NCBI GenBank assembly: GCA_030610225.1
Contig: JAUWSD010000054.1
Coordinates: 1-7,695, forward strand
DNA length: 7,695 nucleotides
Source of the DNA: Chloroflexota bacterium
GTDB lineage: Bacteria; Chloroflexota; Anaerolineae; Anaerolineales; UBA11579
Reading direction: 5' to 3'
The notes beneath the pieces are model-generated. The model saw only the letters and a list, made by a program, of their open reading frames with translations, was not told where the DNA came from and made no database searches. Made by a program: the position numbers and the translations under genes. Of the stretch, positions 1 through 6,347 are shown piece by piece (positions within the stretch are counted from its first letter, which is position 1; each line of letters begins with the position of its first letter).

Positions 1-9
1 AGTGTCTGT

Positions 10-1452
10 CTATTCTTCCAGCTGCTCCAACAACACTTTCTTTGCTATTTCCGGATCAGCTTTACCTTGCGTTTGGCGCATGATCTGTCCAACAAACCAA
101 CCGATCAAGCTCTCTTTTCCTCCACGGAATTTCTTTACCTGCTCTGGATTCTCTTCAACGAGTTTCTTAGCTAATTCTTCCAGTGCTCTCACATCACTGA
201 CCTGTGCAAGCCCTTCTTCTTCGACAATCTCTTTTGGTGATCTTCCGCTTTCTTCAACCTTCTCAAATAGGGATTTTGCAGTAGGAGTGTTAATCAAATG
301 ATTTTCGACCATATTAATAATTTCAAAAAGATATTCTGGAGTGATTTTTAATTCTCCTGCTATCAAACTTTTTTCTTTCATAATTCTCAATGCATCATTC
401 ATCAGCCAGTTTGATACTCTTTTTACTTGTTCTGGCTGATAACCATATGCATCAATAGTATCTCTAAAATACTGTGATAAGCTTCTTTCTGATGTGAGAA
501 TCTCTGCATCATATTTTGGAAGCTTGTATTTCTCTATAAACTCATCTCTTACCTCAAGAGGTAATTTGGGAAAATCTGCCAGGATCTCCTCTTTCCATTC
601 ATTCGTTAATTGCACACGCATCAGATCTGGTTCCTTGAAATATCGGTAATCTGCTTCAGTTTCCTTAGAACGCATCTTCTTCACAGTCTGTGTATCTTCA
701 TCCCAATCCAATGTCCAGGGTTTGATCTCTCTTCCAGCTTCCACCTCTTTGATCTGCCTCTTGGCCTCAACATTGATAGCTGTCCTGACTGCCTCGATCG
801 AGTTCACATTCTTGATCTCAGTTTTAGTATTCAGGATATCTTCGCCCTTAATCCTTATAGAAACATTGGCGTCTGCTCGCAGGTGGGCTTTCTCCATATT
901 GGCTTCTGAGATATTCAACCATTTCAGGAGCTGTCTAAGTCTGATCAGATACTCTGCCGCTTCATCTGCCGTCCGCAGGTCAGGTGCTGTTACCATTTCA
1001 ACCAGTGGTACGCCACAGCGATTGAAATCGACCATCCAATCTCCACCTTTATGCTTTGTCTTACCGGCATCTTCTTCAAGGTGCAGTTTCTCTATCGTTA
1101 TCCTGCGCACATATCCATCCATTGGCAGATCAATATACCCACCAAAAGCTATTGACTTATCAAATTGAGTTATCTGATACCCCTTTGGCAGATCAGGATA
1201 GAAATAATTCTTTCTATCAAAGAAAGACTCTTCTCTTATCTCTGAATTCATCGCTTTCGCCAGCAAAACTGCCTTTTCAACAGCTGCTTTATTCAATACT
1301 GGCAATGTGCCCGGTAATCCGCTGCAAACCGGGCAGATATTGGTATTTGGCTCTTCTCCCCATGAATCTGCTTTACATCCACAGAATATCTTGCTCCTGG
1401 TGTTCAGCTGTATATGTGTCTCTAATCCAATTACTACTTCATATTCAGGCAT
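10..1452 (-). CDS. gatB: Aspartyl/glutamyl-tRNA amidotransferase subunit B
   Basis: GatB is the tRNA-binding and kinase subunit of cytoplasmic GatCAB. It activates the side chain of Asp-tRNA(Asn) or Glu-tRNA(Gln) with ATP so that ammonia released by GatA can convert it to Asn- or Gln-tRNA. The 480-residue product is full length for the family. Visible landmarks are the N-terminal GLETHIQL (9-16), a cysteine cluster C24/C26/C40/C43 resembling the zinc site of many bacterial GatB proteins, the family block DRKNYFYPDLPKGYQITQ (79-96), HLEEDAGK (124-131) and VDFNRCGVPLVE (141-152). A helical C-terminal YqeY-like tail domain ends in the usual FRGGKESLIGWFVGQIM block. The gene follows gatA by 15 bases and has a purine-rich AGAGAAG ribosome site. 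It is the last gene of the operon seen here; its TAG stop lies at 10-12, so any terminator is outside the window. Confidence 0.98.
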   Translation of the reverse strand: MPEYEVVIGLETHIQLNTRSKIFCGCKADSWGEEPNTNICPVCSGLPGTLPVLNKAAVEKAVLLAKAMNSEIREESFFDRKNYFYPDLPKGYQITQFDKSIAFGGYIDLPMDGYVRRITIEKLHLEEDAGKTKHKGGDWMVDFNRCGVPLVEMVTAPDLRTADEAAEYLIRLRQLLKWLNISEANMEKAHLRADANVSIRIKGEDILNTKTEIKNVNSIEAVRTAINVEAKRQIKEVEAGREIKPWTLDWDEDTQTVKKMRSKETEADYRYFKEPDLMRVQLTNEWKEEILADFPKLPLEVRDEFIEKYKLPKYDAEILTSERSLSQYFRDTIDAYGYQPEQVKRVSNWLMNDALRIMKEKSLIAGELKITPEYLFEIINMVENHLINTPTAKSLFEKVEESGRSPKEIVEEEGLAQVSDVRALEELAKKLVEENPEQVKKFRGGKESLIGWFVGQIMRQTQGKADPEIAKKVLLEQLEE

Positions 1453-1467
1453 AATCTTCTCTTTTAC

Positions 1468-3060
1468 TTATAAATTCTTCAAAACCTGTGGTTTTTCACT
1501 TCGCCATGCCGCATTATCTGTTGTGATTTCGTAAGCTCTGGCTATGCGCAGCAGCTTTGCTTCTGAGAAATCCGGTCCGATCAACTGAGCACCCAGTGGC
1601 ATTTTTTTATCATCCAGCCCTGCTGGAAATGTTAGGCTAGGGAGCCCAGCGTGGTTTGCATTGACTGTAAACTGGTCGGCATACTGCATCAATACTGAAT
1701 CCCCGTACACATCTCCGACCGGGAATGCAGAGGATGGCGTAGTTGGAGTTAGCAGCGCATCAACTCGGTGTTTTCCATTCGCATCGAACAATGTATCAAA
1801 ATCGCTGCGTATCAATGAACGAACTCTCAGGGCCTGCTGATAATATTGTTCGCTGAATTGAGCAGCGCTTACATACATTCCCATCAATATCCTTAATTTT
1901 GGTTCCTGTCCAAATCCTTCATTTCTTGTTTTTCTATAGAGATCTTTTAGATTGTCTATTACCTGTTCTGATCTGTATCCATACTTGACTCCATCAAAAC
2001 GATGAAGATTGGAGGCTGCCTCGACTCTGGATATCACAAAATAAACCGGAATCCCATATTTCTGGTAAGGCATTTGAATATCTTCCACGATCTCAGCGCC
2101 CATATTTGAGAGCGCATCTGCAGTCTTTTCAACCGACCTCTTAATACTATCGGGGATCGGCTGCTCCTGAAGTTCACCTTTCTCATGATCAAAATAAGTT
2201 ATCTTGAAATAATCAGAGGAAAGTCCAATTCGCATGCCCTTTACGCCAGCCTCAAGATCATGCAAATAATCCGGTACTGGCAAAACTGCAGTCGTATTAT
2301 CTTTGTGATCTGGGCCTGCAATAACATTCATCATTAATGCTGCATCACGCACATCTCTTGAAACAGGGCCTGGACAGTCGAGTGATGATCCAAAAGCGAT
2401 CAAGCCATATCGGGATACACGTCCATATGTCGGTTTCATCCCAACCACTCCGCAAAATGCAGCTGGCTGTCTGATCGAGCCTCCTGTATCAGTTCCCAGC
2501 GAGAGAGCCCCTTCACCTGCTGCTACTGCCGCTGCACTACCACCGGACGAACCCCCGGTAACTTTTGAGGTGTCCCACGGATTCCTTGGATGTGGTTGAA
2601 ATGCTGAAGATTCAGATGAAGAGCCATATGTAAATTCGTCCAAATTTACTTTCCCCAGCATCACTCCCCCAGCCTTTTCCATTTTCTTTACAGCTGTAGC
2701 TGTATATGGCGCATTAAAATTTGCCAGAATTCTTGATGCTGCCGTTGAAAAAGTGCCTTTCACTGCAAAAATGTCTTTTACACTGAATGGAACTCCTGTC
2801 AATGGTCCCACCTGCTCACCCTCAGCAATTCTCTTATCAACATCGGCTGCCTGTTTTCGGGCGCGTTCCTCAGACACACTGATAAAGGCATGTACAGTTG
2901 CTTCATCTTCTTTGGTGATCTCACCGGCATCAAGCATTCCAGATCTTCCATCCACATTGGAAATCCGGTCCAAATTGGCTTCGAGAACTTCAACTGCTGA
3001 TAATTCCCTGCTCTTGATCAGGGCTGCAATTTCATAGGCTTTCAGGTCGCAAATATTCAT
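1468..3060 (-). CDS. gatA: Aspartyl/glutamyl-tRNA amidotransferase subunit A
   Basis: GatA is the glutaminase subunit of GatCAB and belongs to the amidase-signature family. It hydrolyses glutamine and channels ammonia to GatB. The Ser-cisSer-Lys triad is readable: Lys95 in PFSVKDIF, cis-Ser171 in TGGSSGGSAAA and nucleophile Ser195 in DTGGSIRQPA, followed by GVVGMKPTYGRVSRYGL. The C-terminal LLTPTTPSSAF (about 437-446) and NHAGLPSLTFPAG (469-481) blocks are also typical. At 530 residues it is longer than the roughly 480-490 common for GatA. The excess appears to be an acidic insertion near residues 37-55, between the first helices, and another near 288-303. All catalytic positions are intact, so I read it as functional. 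It starts 2 bases after the gatC stop, which implies translational coupling; GAGGATCTGGA at the gatC end supplies the ribosome site. A non-Gat amidase is unlikely given gatC and gatB on either side. Confidence 0.97.
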   Translation of the reverse strand: MNICDLKAYEIAALIKSRELSAVEVLEANLDRISNVDGRSGMLDAGEITKEDEATVHAFISVSEERARKQAADVDKRIAEGEQVGPLTGVPFSVKDIFAVKGTFSTAASRILANFNAPYTATAVKKMEKAGGVMLGKVNLDEFTYGSSSESSAFQPHPRNPWDTSKVTGGSSGGSAAAVAAGEGALSLGTDTGGSIRQPAAFCGVVGMKPTYGRVSRYGLIAFGSSLDCPGPVSRDVRDAALMMNVIAGPDHKDNTTAVLPVPDYLHDLEAGVKGMRIGLSSDYFKITYFDHEKGELQEQPIPDSIKRSVEKTADALSNMGAEIVEDIQMPYQKYGIPVYFVISRVEAASNLHRFDGVKYGYRSEQVIDNLKDLYRKTRNEGFGQEPKLRILMGMYVSAAQFSEQYYQQALRVRSLIRSDFDTLFDANGKHRVDALLTPTTPSSAFPVGDVYGDSVLMQYADQFTVNANHAGLPSLTFPAGLDDKKMPLGAQLIGPDFSEAKLLRIARAYEITTDNAAWRSEKPQVLKNL

Positions 3061-3062
3061 AA

Positions 3063-3383
3063 TTAATCCAGATCCTCATGCTTAATTCCGGGGACAATAA
3101 AATATCTTTCTTCGGTTTGGGGAGCTCCTTTTAAAATATCATCCGGAAAAGGAAACTTCTTGATCTCATCTTTCCTGACCCCTGCTGAAAGTTCACGGGA
3201 AAATGGAACTCCATGCGCGGCAGCTTGTACAGAATCATCAACATCTATCTGTGATAATTCTTCTATTGATGACAGCTGATTATTCAACTGAGCAAGCAGA
3301 TATTCAGACTCTTCTTCAGTTAATTCCATCGCTGCCAAGTCAACTAGATGGTCAAAAACTTCTTTTGTGATTTTATCCGGCAT
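3063..3383 (-). CDS. gatC: Aspartyl/glutamyl-tRNA amidotransferase subunit C
   Basis: GatC is the small subunit that wraps around GatA and helps assemble it with GatB. With the start chosen here the product is 106 residues, close to the usual 95-100. The N-terminal half is helical and matches the family pattern of HLVDLAAMELTEEESE (12-27) followed by QLSSIEELSQIDVDD (36-50). The C-terminal half has the recognisable APQTEERYFIVPGIKHE segment (87-103), which matches the family's AP...FxVPxxxE ending. An in-frame ATG at 3410 would add nine residues (MRTNFKGII), but it has no ribosome site and lies upstream of the transcription start predicted from the -10 candidate at 3412-3417. The ATG at 3383 is preceded by AAAGGA six bases upstream. 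The gene is first in gatC-gatA-gatB and divergent from the acyl-CoA dehydrogenase gene. Confidence 0.95.
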   Translation of the reverse strand: MPDKITKEVFDHLVDLAAMELTEEESEYLLAQLNNQLSSIEELSQIDVDDSVQAAAHGVPFSRELSAGVRKDEIKKFPFPDDILKGAPQTEERYFIVPGIKHEDLD

Positions 3384-3389
3384 AATAAT

Positions 3390-3395
3390 TCCTTT
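3390..3395 (-). promoter_or_regulatory. Ribosome binding site deciding the gatC start
   Basis: Read on the minus strand this is AAAGGA, six bases before the ATG at 3383. No comparable purine run precedes the alternative ATG at 3410, so this site favours the shorter GatC. Confidence 0.75.
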
Positions 3396-3411
3396 AAAAT
3401 TTGTTCTCACT

Positions 3412-3417
3412 ATTTTA
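3412..3417 (-). promoter_or_regulatory. Candidate -10 box for the gatCAB operon
   Basis: On the minus strand the sequence reads TAAAAT, five of six matches to TATAAT. A transcription start about seven bases downstream would give a leader of roughly 22 bases to the ATG at 3383. I do not see a convincing -35 hexamer at the normal distance, so this is a weak call based on position and the -10 match alone. Confidence 0.35.
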
Positions 3418-3451
3418 CACCAACATGACCTTCTTTTCTGAAAACTTCAAA

Positions 3452-3481
3452 TGATATTTACTACTCCTGATATGCTATAAT
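3452..3481 (+). promoter_or_regulatory. Extended -10 promoter of the acyl-CoA dehydrogenase gene
   Basis: TGCTATAAT at 3473-3481 is a perfect -10 hexamer (3476-3481) with the TGn extension. The best-placed -35 candidate, TGATAT at 3452-3457 with an 18-base spacer, is poor, which is normal for extended -10 promoters. Transcription would start near 3488, giving a leader of about 33 bases. The divergent 3384-3520 region also carries the gatC promoter candidate on the other strand. Confidence 0.65.
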
Positions 3482-3510
3482 TTTTTTAATACATAAATAA
3501 TAATATCTCC

Positions 3511-3516
3511 GGAGGT
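3511..3516 (+). promoter_or_regulatory. Strong Shine-Dalgarno of the acyl-CoA dehydrogenase gene
   Basis: GGAGGT lies four bases before the ATG at 3521. It is the right half of an imperfect dyad at 3503-3518 centred on CTCCGGAG, noted separately as a possible operator. Confidence 0.8.
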
Positions 3517-3520
3517 ATAA

Positions 3521-4684
3521 ATGAGTTTTTCACATCTTCTCACTGATGAGCACCGAATGATAGAGCAAGCTGCACGTGACTTCGCTCAAAAAGAAATTGT
3601 CCCAATAGCAACTGAGTTCGATGAGAGTGGAGAATTCCCTCTGGAAAACATTAAAAAGATGGGGAAAATGGGATTTATGGGTATCGAAGTTCCTGAGGAA
3701 TACGGCGGGTCTGGGATGGACACGATGGCTTATGTCCTGGCTCTCAAAGAGATCGCCAAAGCTGACGCATCTCACTCGACAGTAATGTCAGTCAACAATT
3801 CTCTCTACTGCTATGGAATACTGAAATTTGGTACAGAAGAACAGAAACAGAAGTTCGTAACTCCGGTCGCCTCAGGGGAGAAGATCGGCGCATACTCCCT
3901 CACTGAACCAATGTCCGGTTCAGACGCAGCCACAATGCGCAGCAGAGCTGTTCTTGATGGTGATGAATATGTATTGAATGGGCTGAAGTCCTGGGTAACC
4001 AGCGGCCCTGTTGCTGATATCGTGCTGGTCTTTATGATGACAGATGCTGAAAAAGGAGCGCGTGGCGTCAGTGCATTCTTTGTTGAAGCAGGTACCAAAG
4101 GCTTTTCACGCGGGAAGAAAGAACCAAAACTCGGTATCCGGGCCTCTGCCACCAGCGAATTAATATTTGAGGATTGTCGGATACCTGCAGCAAATAGATT
4201 GGGTAAAGAAGGCGATGGATTCAAGATCGCGATGACTACTCTTGATGCTGGAAGGATCGGGATCGCTGCTCAATCCATTGGTATTGCAGAAGCAGCCTTT
4301 GAAGCCAGTGTGGAATTTGCCAACATCCGGGAAGCCTTCGGCAAGAAGATCGTGGAGTTCCAGGGCACTGGATTCAAATTAGCTGATATGAAAACAAGAA
4401 TAGAAGCTGCCCGAGGCTTGACCTACGATGCAGCAATGGCAAAAGAGGAATTTAAGAAGACCGGGCGAAGATTTACCTTAGAAGCATCTATGGCAAAACT
4501 CTTTGCCTCAGAAACTGCAATGTTCTGTGCACATCATGCTGTGCAGATCCATGGCGGTATGGGGTACAGCAAAGAATATCCAGTGGAACGCTACTTCCGG
4601 GATGCAAAAGTTACTGAGATATACGAAGGTACCAACGAGATCCAGCGCATGGTGATAACCAGATTAGCTGCTGGATTAAAATAA
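3521..4684 (+). CDS. Acyl-CoA dehydrogenase, short-chain/butyryl-CoA type
   Basis: A cytoplasmic FAD flavoenzyme that introduces the alpha-beta double bond into acyl-CoA, normally passing electrons to electron-transfer flavoprotein. The 387-residue length is typical. The three domains are all present: an N-terminal helical domain (about 1-120), a middle beta domain carrying the first family signature YSLTEPMSGSDAAT (125-138) with the flavin-contacting SWVTSG (157-162), and a C-terminal helical domain with the second signature QIHGGMGYSKEYPVERYFRD (342-361). Glu369 in EIYEGTNEIQR aligns with the catalytic base of short- and medium-chain enzymes (Glu368/Glu376). The sequence most resembles butyryl-CoA dehydrogenases such as clostridial Bcd, but chain-length preference cannot be read with confidence, and isobutyryl- or 2-methyl-branched substrates remain possible. 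No etfAB or other beta-oxidation gene is adjacent. The gene stands alone between its own promoter and terminator. Confidence 0.95.
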   Translation: MSFSHLLTDEHRMIEQAARDFAQKEIVPIATEFDESGEFPLENIKKMGKMGFMGIEVPEEYGGSGMDTMAYVLALKEIAKADASHSTVMSVNNSLYCYGILKFGTEEQKQKFVTPVASGEKIGAYSLTEPMSGSDAATMRSRAVLDGDEYVLNGLKSWVTSGPVADIVLVFMMTDAEKGARGVSAFFVEAGTKGFSRGKKEPKLGIRASATSELIFEDCRIPAANRLGKEGDGFKIAMTTLDAGRIGIAAQSIGIAEAAFEASVEFANIREAFGKKIVEFQGTGFKLADMKTRIEAARGLTYDAAMAKEEFKKTGRRFTLEASMAKLFASETAMFCAHHAVQIHGGMGYSKEYPVERYFRDAKVTEIYEGTNEIQRMVITRLAAGLK

Positions 4685-4692
4685 ATTAACAT

Positions 4693-4720
4693 AAAGGCCT
4701 GAGAGATCAGGCCTTTTTTT
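4693..4720 (+). terminator. Rho-independent terminator after the acyl-CoA dehydrogenase gene
   Basis: A perfect 10-base-pair stem, AAAGGCCTGA pairing with TCAGGCCTTT around a GAGA tetraloop, ends in a run of seven T residues (4714-4720). It begins eight bases after the stop codon and separates this gene from the secreted-protein gene. Confidence 0.93.
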
Positions 4721-4732
4721 ATTCGCTAATCC

Positions 4733-4765
4733 TGAACAATTTCTTCACAATTTATTCACATTTGT
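4733..4765 (+). repeat. Three tandem 11-base direct repeats, candidate response-regulator operator
   Basis: Three head-to-tail units are seen: TGAACAATTTC (4733-4743), TTCACAATTTA (4744-4754) and TTCACATTTGT (4755-4765). Units 1 and 2 share 8 of 11 positions, as do units 2 and 3. OmpR/PhoB-family regulators bind as head-to-tail dimers to direct repeats spaced about 11 bases, one DNA turn. An OmpR/PhoB-type regulator is encoded one gene downstream, so this is a plausible binding site for it. The third unit overlaps the proposed -35 element, the geometry seen at PhoB-activated promoters. The repeats are observed; binding is inferred. Confidence 0.5.
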
Positions 4766-4783
4766 TGATTATCCTATTACTAA
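4755..4783 (+). promoter_or_regulatory. Candidate promoter of the secreted-protein gene
   Basis: TTCACA (4755-4760, five of six matches to TTGACA), a 17-base spacer and TACTAA (4778-4783, four of six matches to TATAAT). The weak -10 would fit an activator-dependent promoter. Transcription would start near 4790, just before the ribosome site AGAGGTGAG (4795-4803). An alternative -10, TATTAC at 4775-4780, cannot be excluded. Confidence 0.4.
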
Positions 4784-4805
4784 CTACTCATAAAAGAGGT
4801 GAGTT

Positions 4806-5558
4806 ATGAAAAAGTTAGCATTAGGATTTACAGTTTTAGCAGTGCTTGCAGTTGGGTTCTTTTTTATCCCCAGTGTAGCTGCAGAAGAAGGAACTCCTCC
4901 AGTTTTCCCAATGGGACGCAAAGGAAGATTTAATCATTTTAACGGCGAGCTTGGATCTTTGCACGACCTCAAAATTGAAAAGATCGCTGAAAAGACCGGC
5001 CTGTCAGTAGAAGAAGTCACAGCTTTCATGGAAGAGCGCATTCTTCACGAAGCATTGTTGGACCTTGACTACACAGATGAAGAGATCACTGACCTGATGA
5101 GAGAAGTTCACGAAGAAATTTTCGCTCAAGCACAGATAGAAGGTTTGATCCCGGAAGGTTTTGGTCAAGGCTTTGGCCCAGGAATGAAGGACCCTGGCAT
5201 GAGAAGTAACTTCGGTGACTTCAGAACCTTTGGTAAGCATGGTGAATTATCTCCAATGCATGAGTACCAAAGTGCAGCTCTCGTAGAAGGCTTGGGCATC
5301 ACAGTAGATGAACTAAATGCTTATCACGAAGATGGTATGACATTTATTGAGATCGGTGACGAACTTGGCTTCACAGCAGAAGAAGTTACAGATATTTTCG
5401 AAACTGCTCGACAAGCGGCATTTGACCAGGCAGTAGAAGAAGGATTAATTCCTGAAAATGCTGGTCAGTTTAATCCAGATGGCAGAACCAGAAGCCCAGG
5501 AAATTTTGGGCAAGCAAAAGGTGACCGTGGTGGTTGCATGTTCACTCAGGATAATTAG
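4806..5558 (+). CDS. Secreted duplicated helical-repeat protein of unknown function
   Basis: The 250-residue product begins with a clear Sec signal peptide: MKK, a hydrophobic core to about residue 22, then a likely signal peptidase I site after SVAA (26), leaving a mature protein of about 224 residues outside the membrane. No lipobox or other membrane segment is seen. The mature part has two copies of a predicted all-helical, acidic module at about 53-117 and 151-217. Both follow the pattern GLSVEEV/GITVDEL, then Y/F-T-x-E-E-I/V-T-D, then QA(x)xEGLIPE. The linker (118-148) and both termini are rich in Gly, Phe, Met and Asn. The module resembles helical repeats of the type 'LGxSVEEL...IAxxxGV...LDQAVxxGxLTxEQA' in many secreted proteins of Chloroflexota, Actinomycetota and Bacillota, for which I know no firm function. 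The only cysteine is Cys244 near the C-terminus. A strong ribosome site (AGAGGTGAG) supports the start. The gene has its own terminator and precedes a two-component system that may regulate it or sense it. Confidence 0.9.
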   Translation: MKKLALGFTVLAVLAVGFFFIPSVAAEEGTPPVFPMGRKGRFNHFNGELGSLHDLKIEKIAEKTGLSVEEVTAFMEERILHEALLDLDYTDEEITDLMREVHEEIFAQAQIEGLIPEGFGQGFGPGMKDPGMRSNFGDFRTFGKHGELSPMHEYQSAALVEGLGITVDELNAYHEDGMTFIEIGDELGFTAEEVTDIFETARQAAFDQAVEEGLIPENAGQFNPDGRTRSPGNFGQAKGDRGGCMFTQDN

Positions 5559-5588
5559 TTCTCTCCATTCTGAAAGAACATGATCAAT

Positions 5589-5621
5589 ATCCTGGCATCT
5601 GCCCTGATGCCAGGATTTTTT
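5589..5621 (+). terminator. Rho-independent terminator after the secreted-protein gene
   Basis: A perfect 11-base-pair stem, ATCCTGGCATC pairing with GATGCCAGGAT around a six-base loop (TGCCCT), is followed by six T residues (5616-5621). It lies 30 bases after the stop codon and only about 30 bases before the response-regulator gene. The secreted-protein message is therefore mostly separate from the regulator/kinase message, though read-through could contribute. Confidence 0.92.
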
Positions 5622-5642
5622 ATCAAACTATCAAATAAATAT

Positions 5643-5651
5643 TGTTATAAT
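5643..5651 (+). promoter_or_regulatory. Extended -10 promoter of the response-regulator/kinase operon
   Basis: TGTTATAAT is a perfect TATAAT (5646-5651) with the TGn extension, the same architecture as the promoter at 3473-3481. No good -35 hexamer is seen at 16-18 bases. The element ends one base before the first possible ATG (5653), so transcription should begin at about 5658-5660, on or beside the second in-frame ATG at 5659. This predicts a leaderless transcript. Confidence 0.6.
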
Positions 5652-5658
5652 CATGAAT

Positions 5659-6345
5659 ATGCAAAAAATACTGATAATTGAAGATGAACCAGAATTGGTA
5701 AAAGTGTTGAGGTCATACCTCGAATCGAGCGAGTATGAAGTAATAACCTCTTTCCGTGGTGATACGGGACTGCAAACCTGGGAAAATACCAGGCCGGACC
5801 TGGTGCTTCTTGACCTCAATTTACCCGGCATGAATGGGCTTGATGTCGCCAAAGCAATACAGAAAAAAGCTGACACTCCCATTATCATGGTTACTGCAAG
5901 AGTAGAAGAAACAGACCGTCTGATCGGTCTTGAAATCGGCGCAGATGATTACATCACCAAACCATACTCCCCCAGAGAAGTAGTTGCCAGAGTGCGAGCG
6001 GTTCTGCGAAGAGCTGGAAAAACACCCTCACCTCAGGAAATTATCAACATTTCAAATCTAAATATTGACCTGAATGGTCATTCTGTTACCAGGGATGATG
6101 AAGAGATTGATCTCACTCCTACTGAATTCAAAATTTTAACCACATTGGCAGAAGCTCCAGGAAGAGTGTTCAGCAGAATGCAGTTACTTGAGTCAGTTCA
6201 GGATGGACCGGTCTTTGAAGGATATGAACGCACAATAGATGCTCATATCAAAAATTTGAGATCCAAGGTCGAAGTTGACCCCAAAGACCCCAAATATATC
6301 GAAACGGTTTTTGGTGTTGGTTATAAATTTTCAAAAGAGAACTGA
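5659..6345 (+). CDS. OmpR/PhoB-family response regulator
   Basis: A cytoplasmic transcription factor of a two-component system, phosphorylated by the kinase encoded 2 bases downstream. Residues are numbered from the ATG at 5653. The receiver domain (about 5-120) has the acidic pair Glu10/Asp11 in IIEDEPE, phosphoacceptor Asp54 in LLDLNLPG, Thr81 in VTAR and Lys103 in ITKPYSP. The C-terminal winged-helix domain (about 132-228) has the LTPTEFKIL strand-helix, the recognition helix ERTIDAHIKNLRSKV (192-206) and the wing ending VFGVGYKF. I place the start at 5659 (Met3, giving 228 residues). There is no Shine-Dalgarno before either ATG, and the -10 box at 5646-5651 puts the expected transcription start at or next to 5659. 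Starting at 5653 would add only Met-Asn. It looks like a BaeR/MtrA-style regulator, but orthology cannot be assigned by eye. Confidence 0.95.
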   Translation: MQKILIIEDEPELVKVLRSYLESSEYEVITSFRGDTGLQTWENTRPDLVLLDLNLPGMNGLDVAKAIQKKADTPIIMVTARVEETDRLIGLEIGADDYITKPYSPREVVARVRAVLRRAGKTPSPQEIINISNLNIDLNGHSVTRDDEEIDLTPTEFKILTTLAEAPGRVFSRMQLLESVQDGPVFEGYERTIDAHIKNLRSKVEVDPKDPKYIETVFGVGYKFSKEN

Positions 6346-6347
6346 TC

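Noticed and set aside
610..1534. Several open frames of 75-148 codons on the plus strand opposite gatB and the gatA end
   Set aside because: They lie antisense to a strongly conserved gene, and their translations are Ser/Leu/Ile-rich with no recognisable family. They are shadows of gatB codon usage.
3530..4224. Minus-strand open frames of 81 and 137 codons inside the acyl-CoA dehydrogenase gene
   Set aside because: They are fully antisense to a clear enzyme gene, with no family resemblance, and are best explained as coding-strand shadows.
4806..5558. Secreted protein as a CpxP/Spy/ZraP-family periplasmic chaperone
   Set aside because: The context is similar (envelope protein beside a two-component system), but no LTxxQ motifs are present and the duplicated EGLIPE-type module is different. 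Only the analogy is kept, not the family assignment.
5621..5636. Tandem 8-base repeat TATCAAAC/TATCAAAT before the response regulator
   Set aside because: It is only two units in AT-rich DNA, and 8-base spacing does not fit OmpR/PhoB binding. It is too short to separate from chance, although it sits where the -35 region would be.
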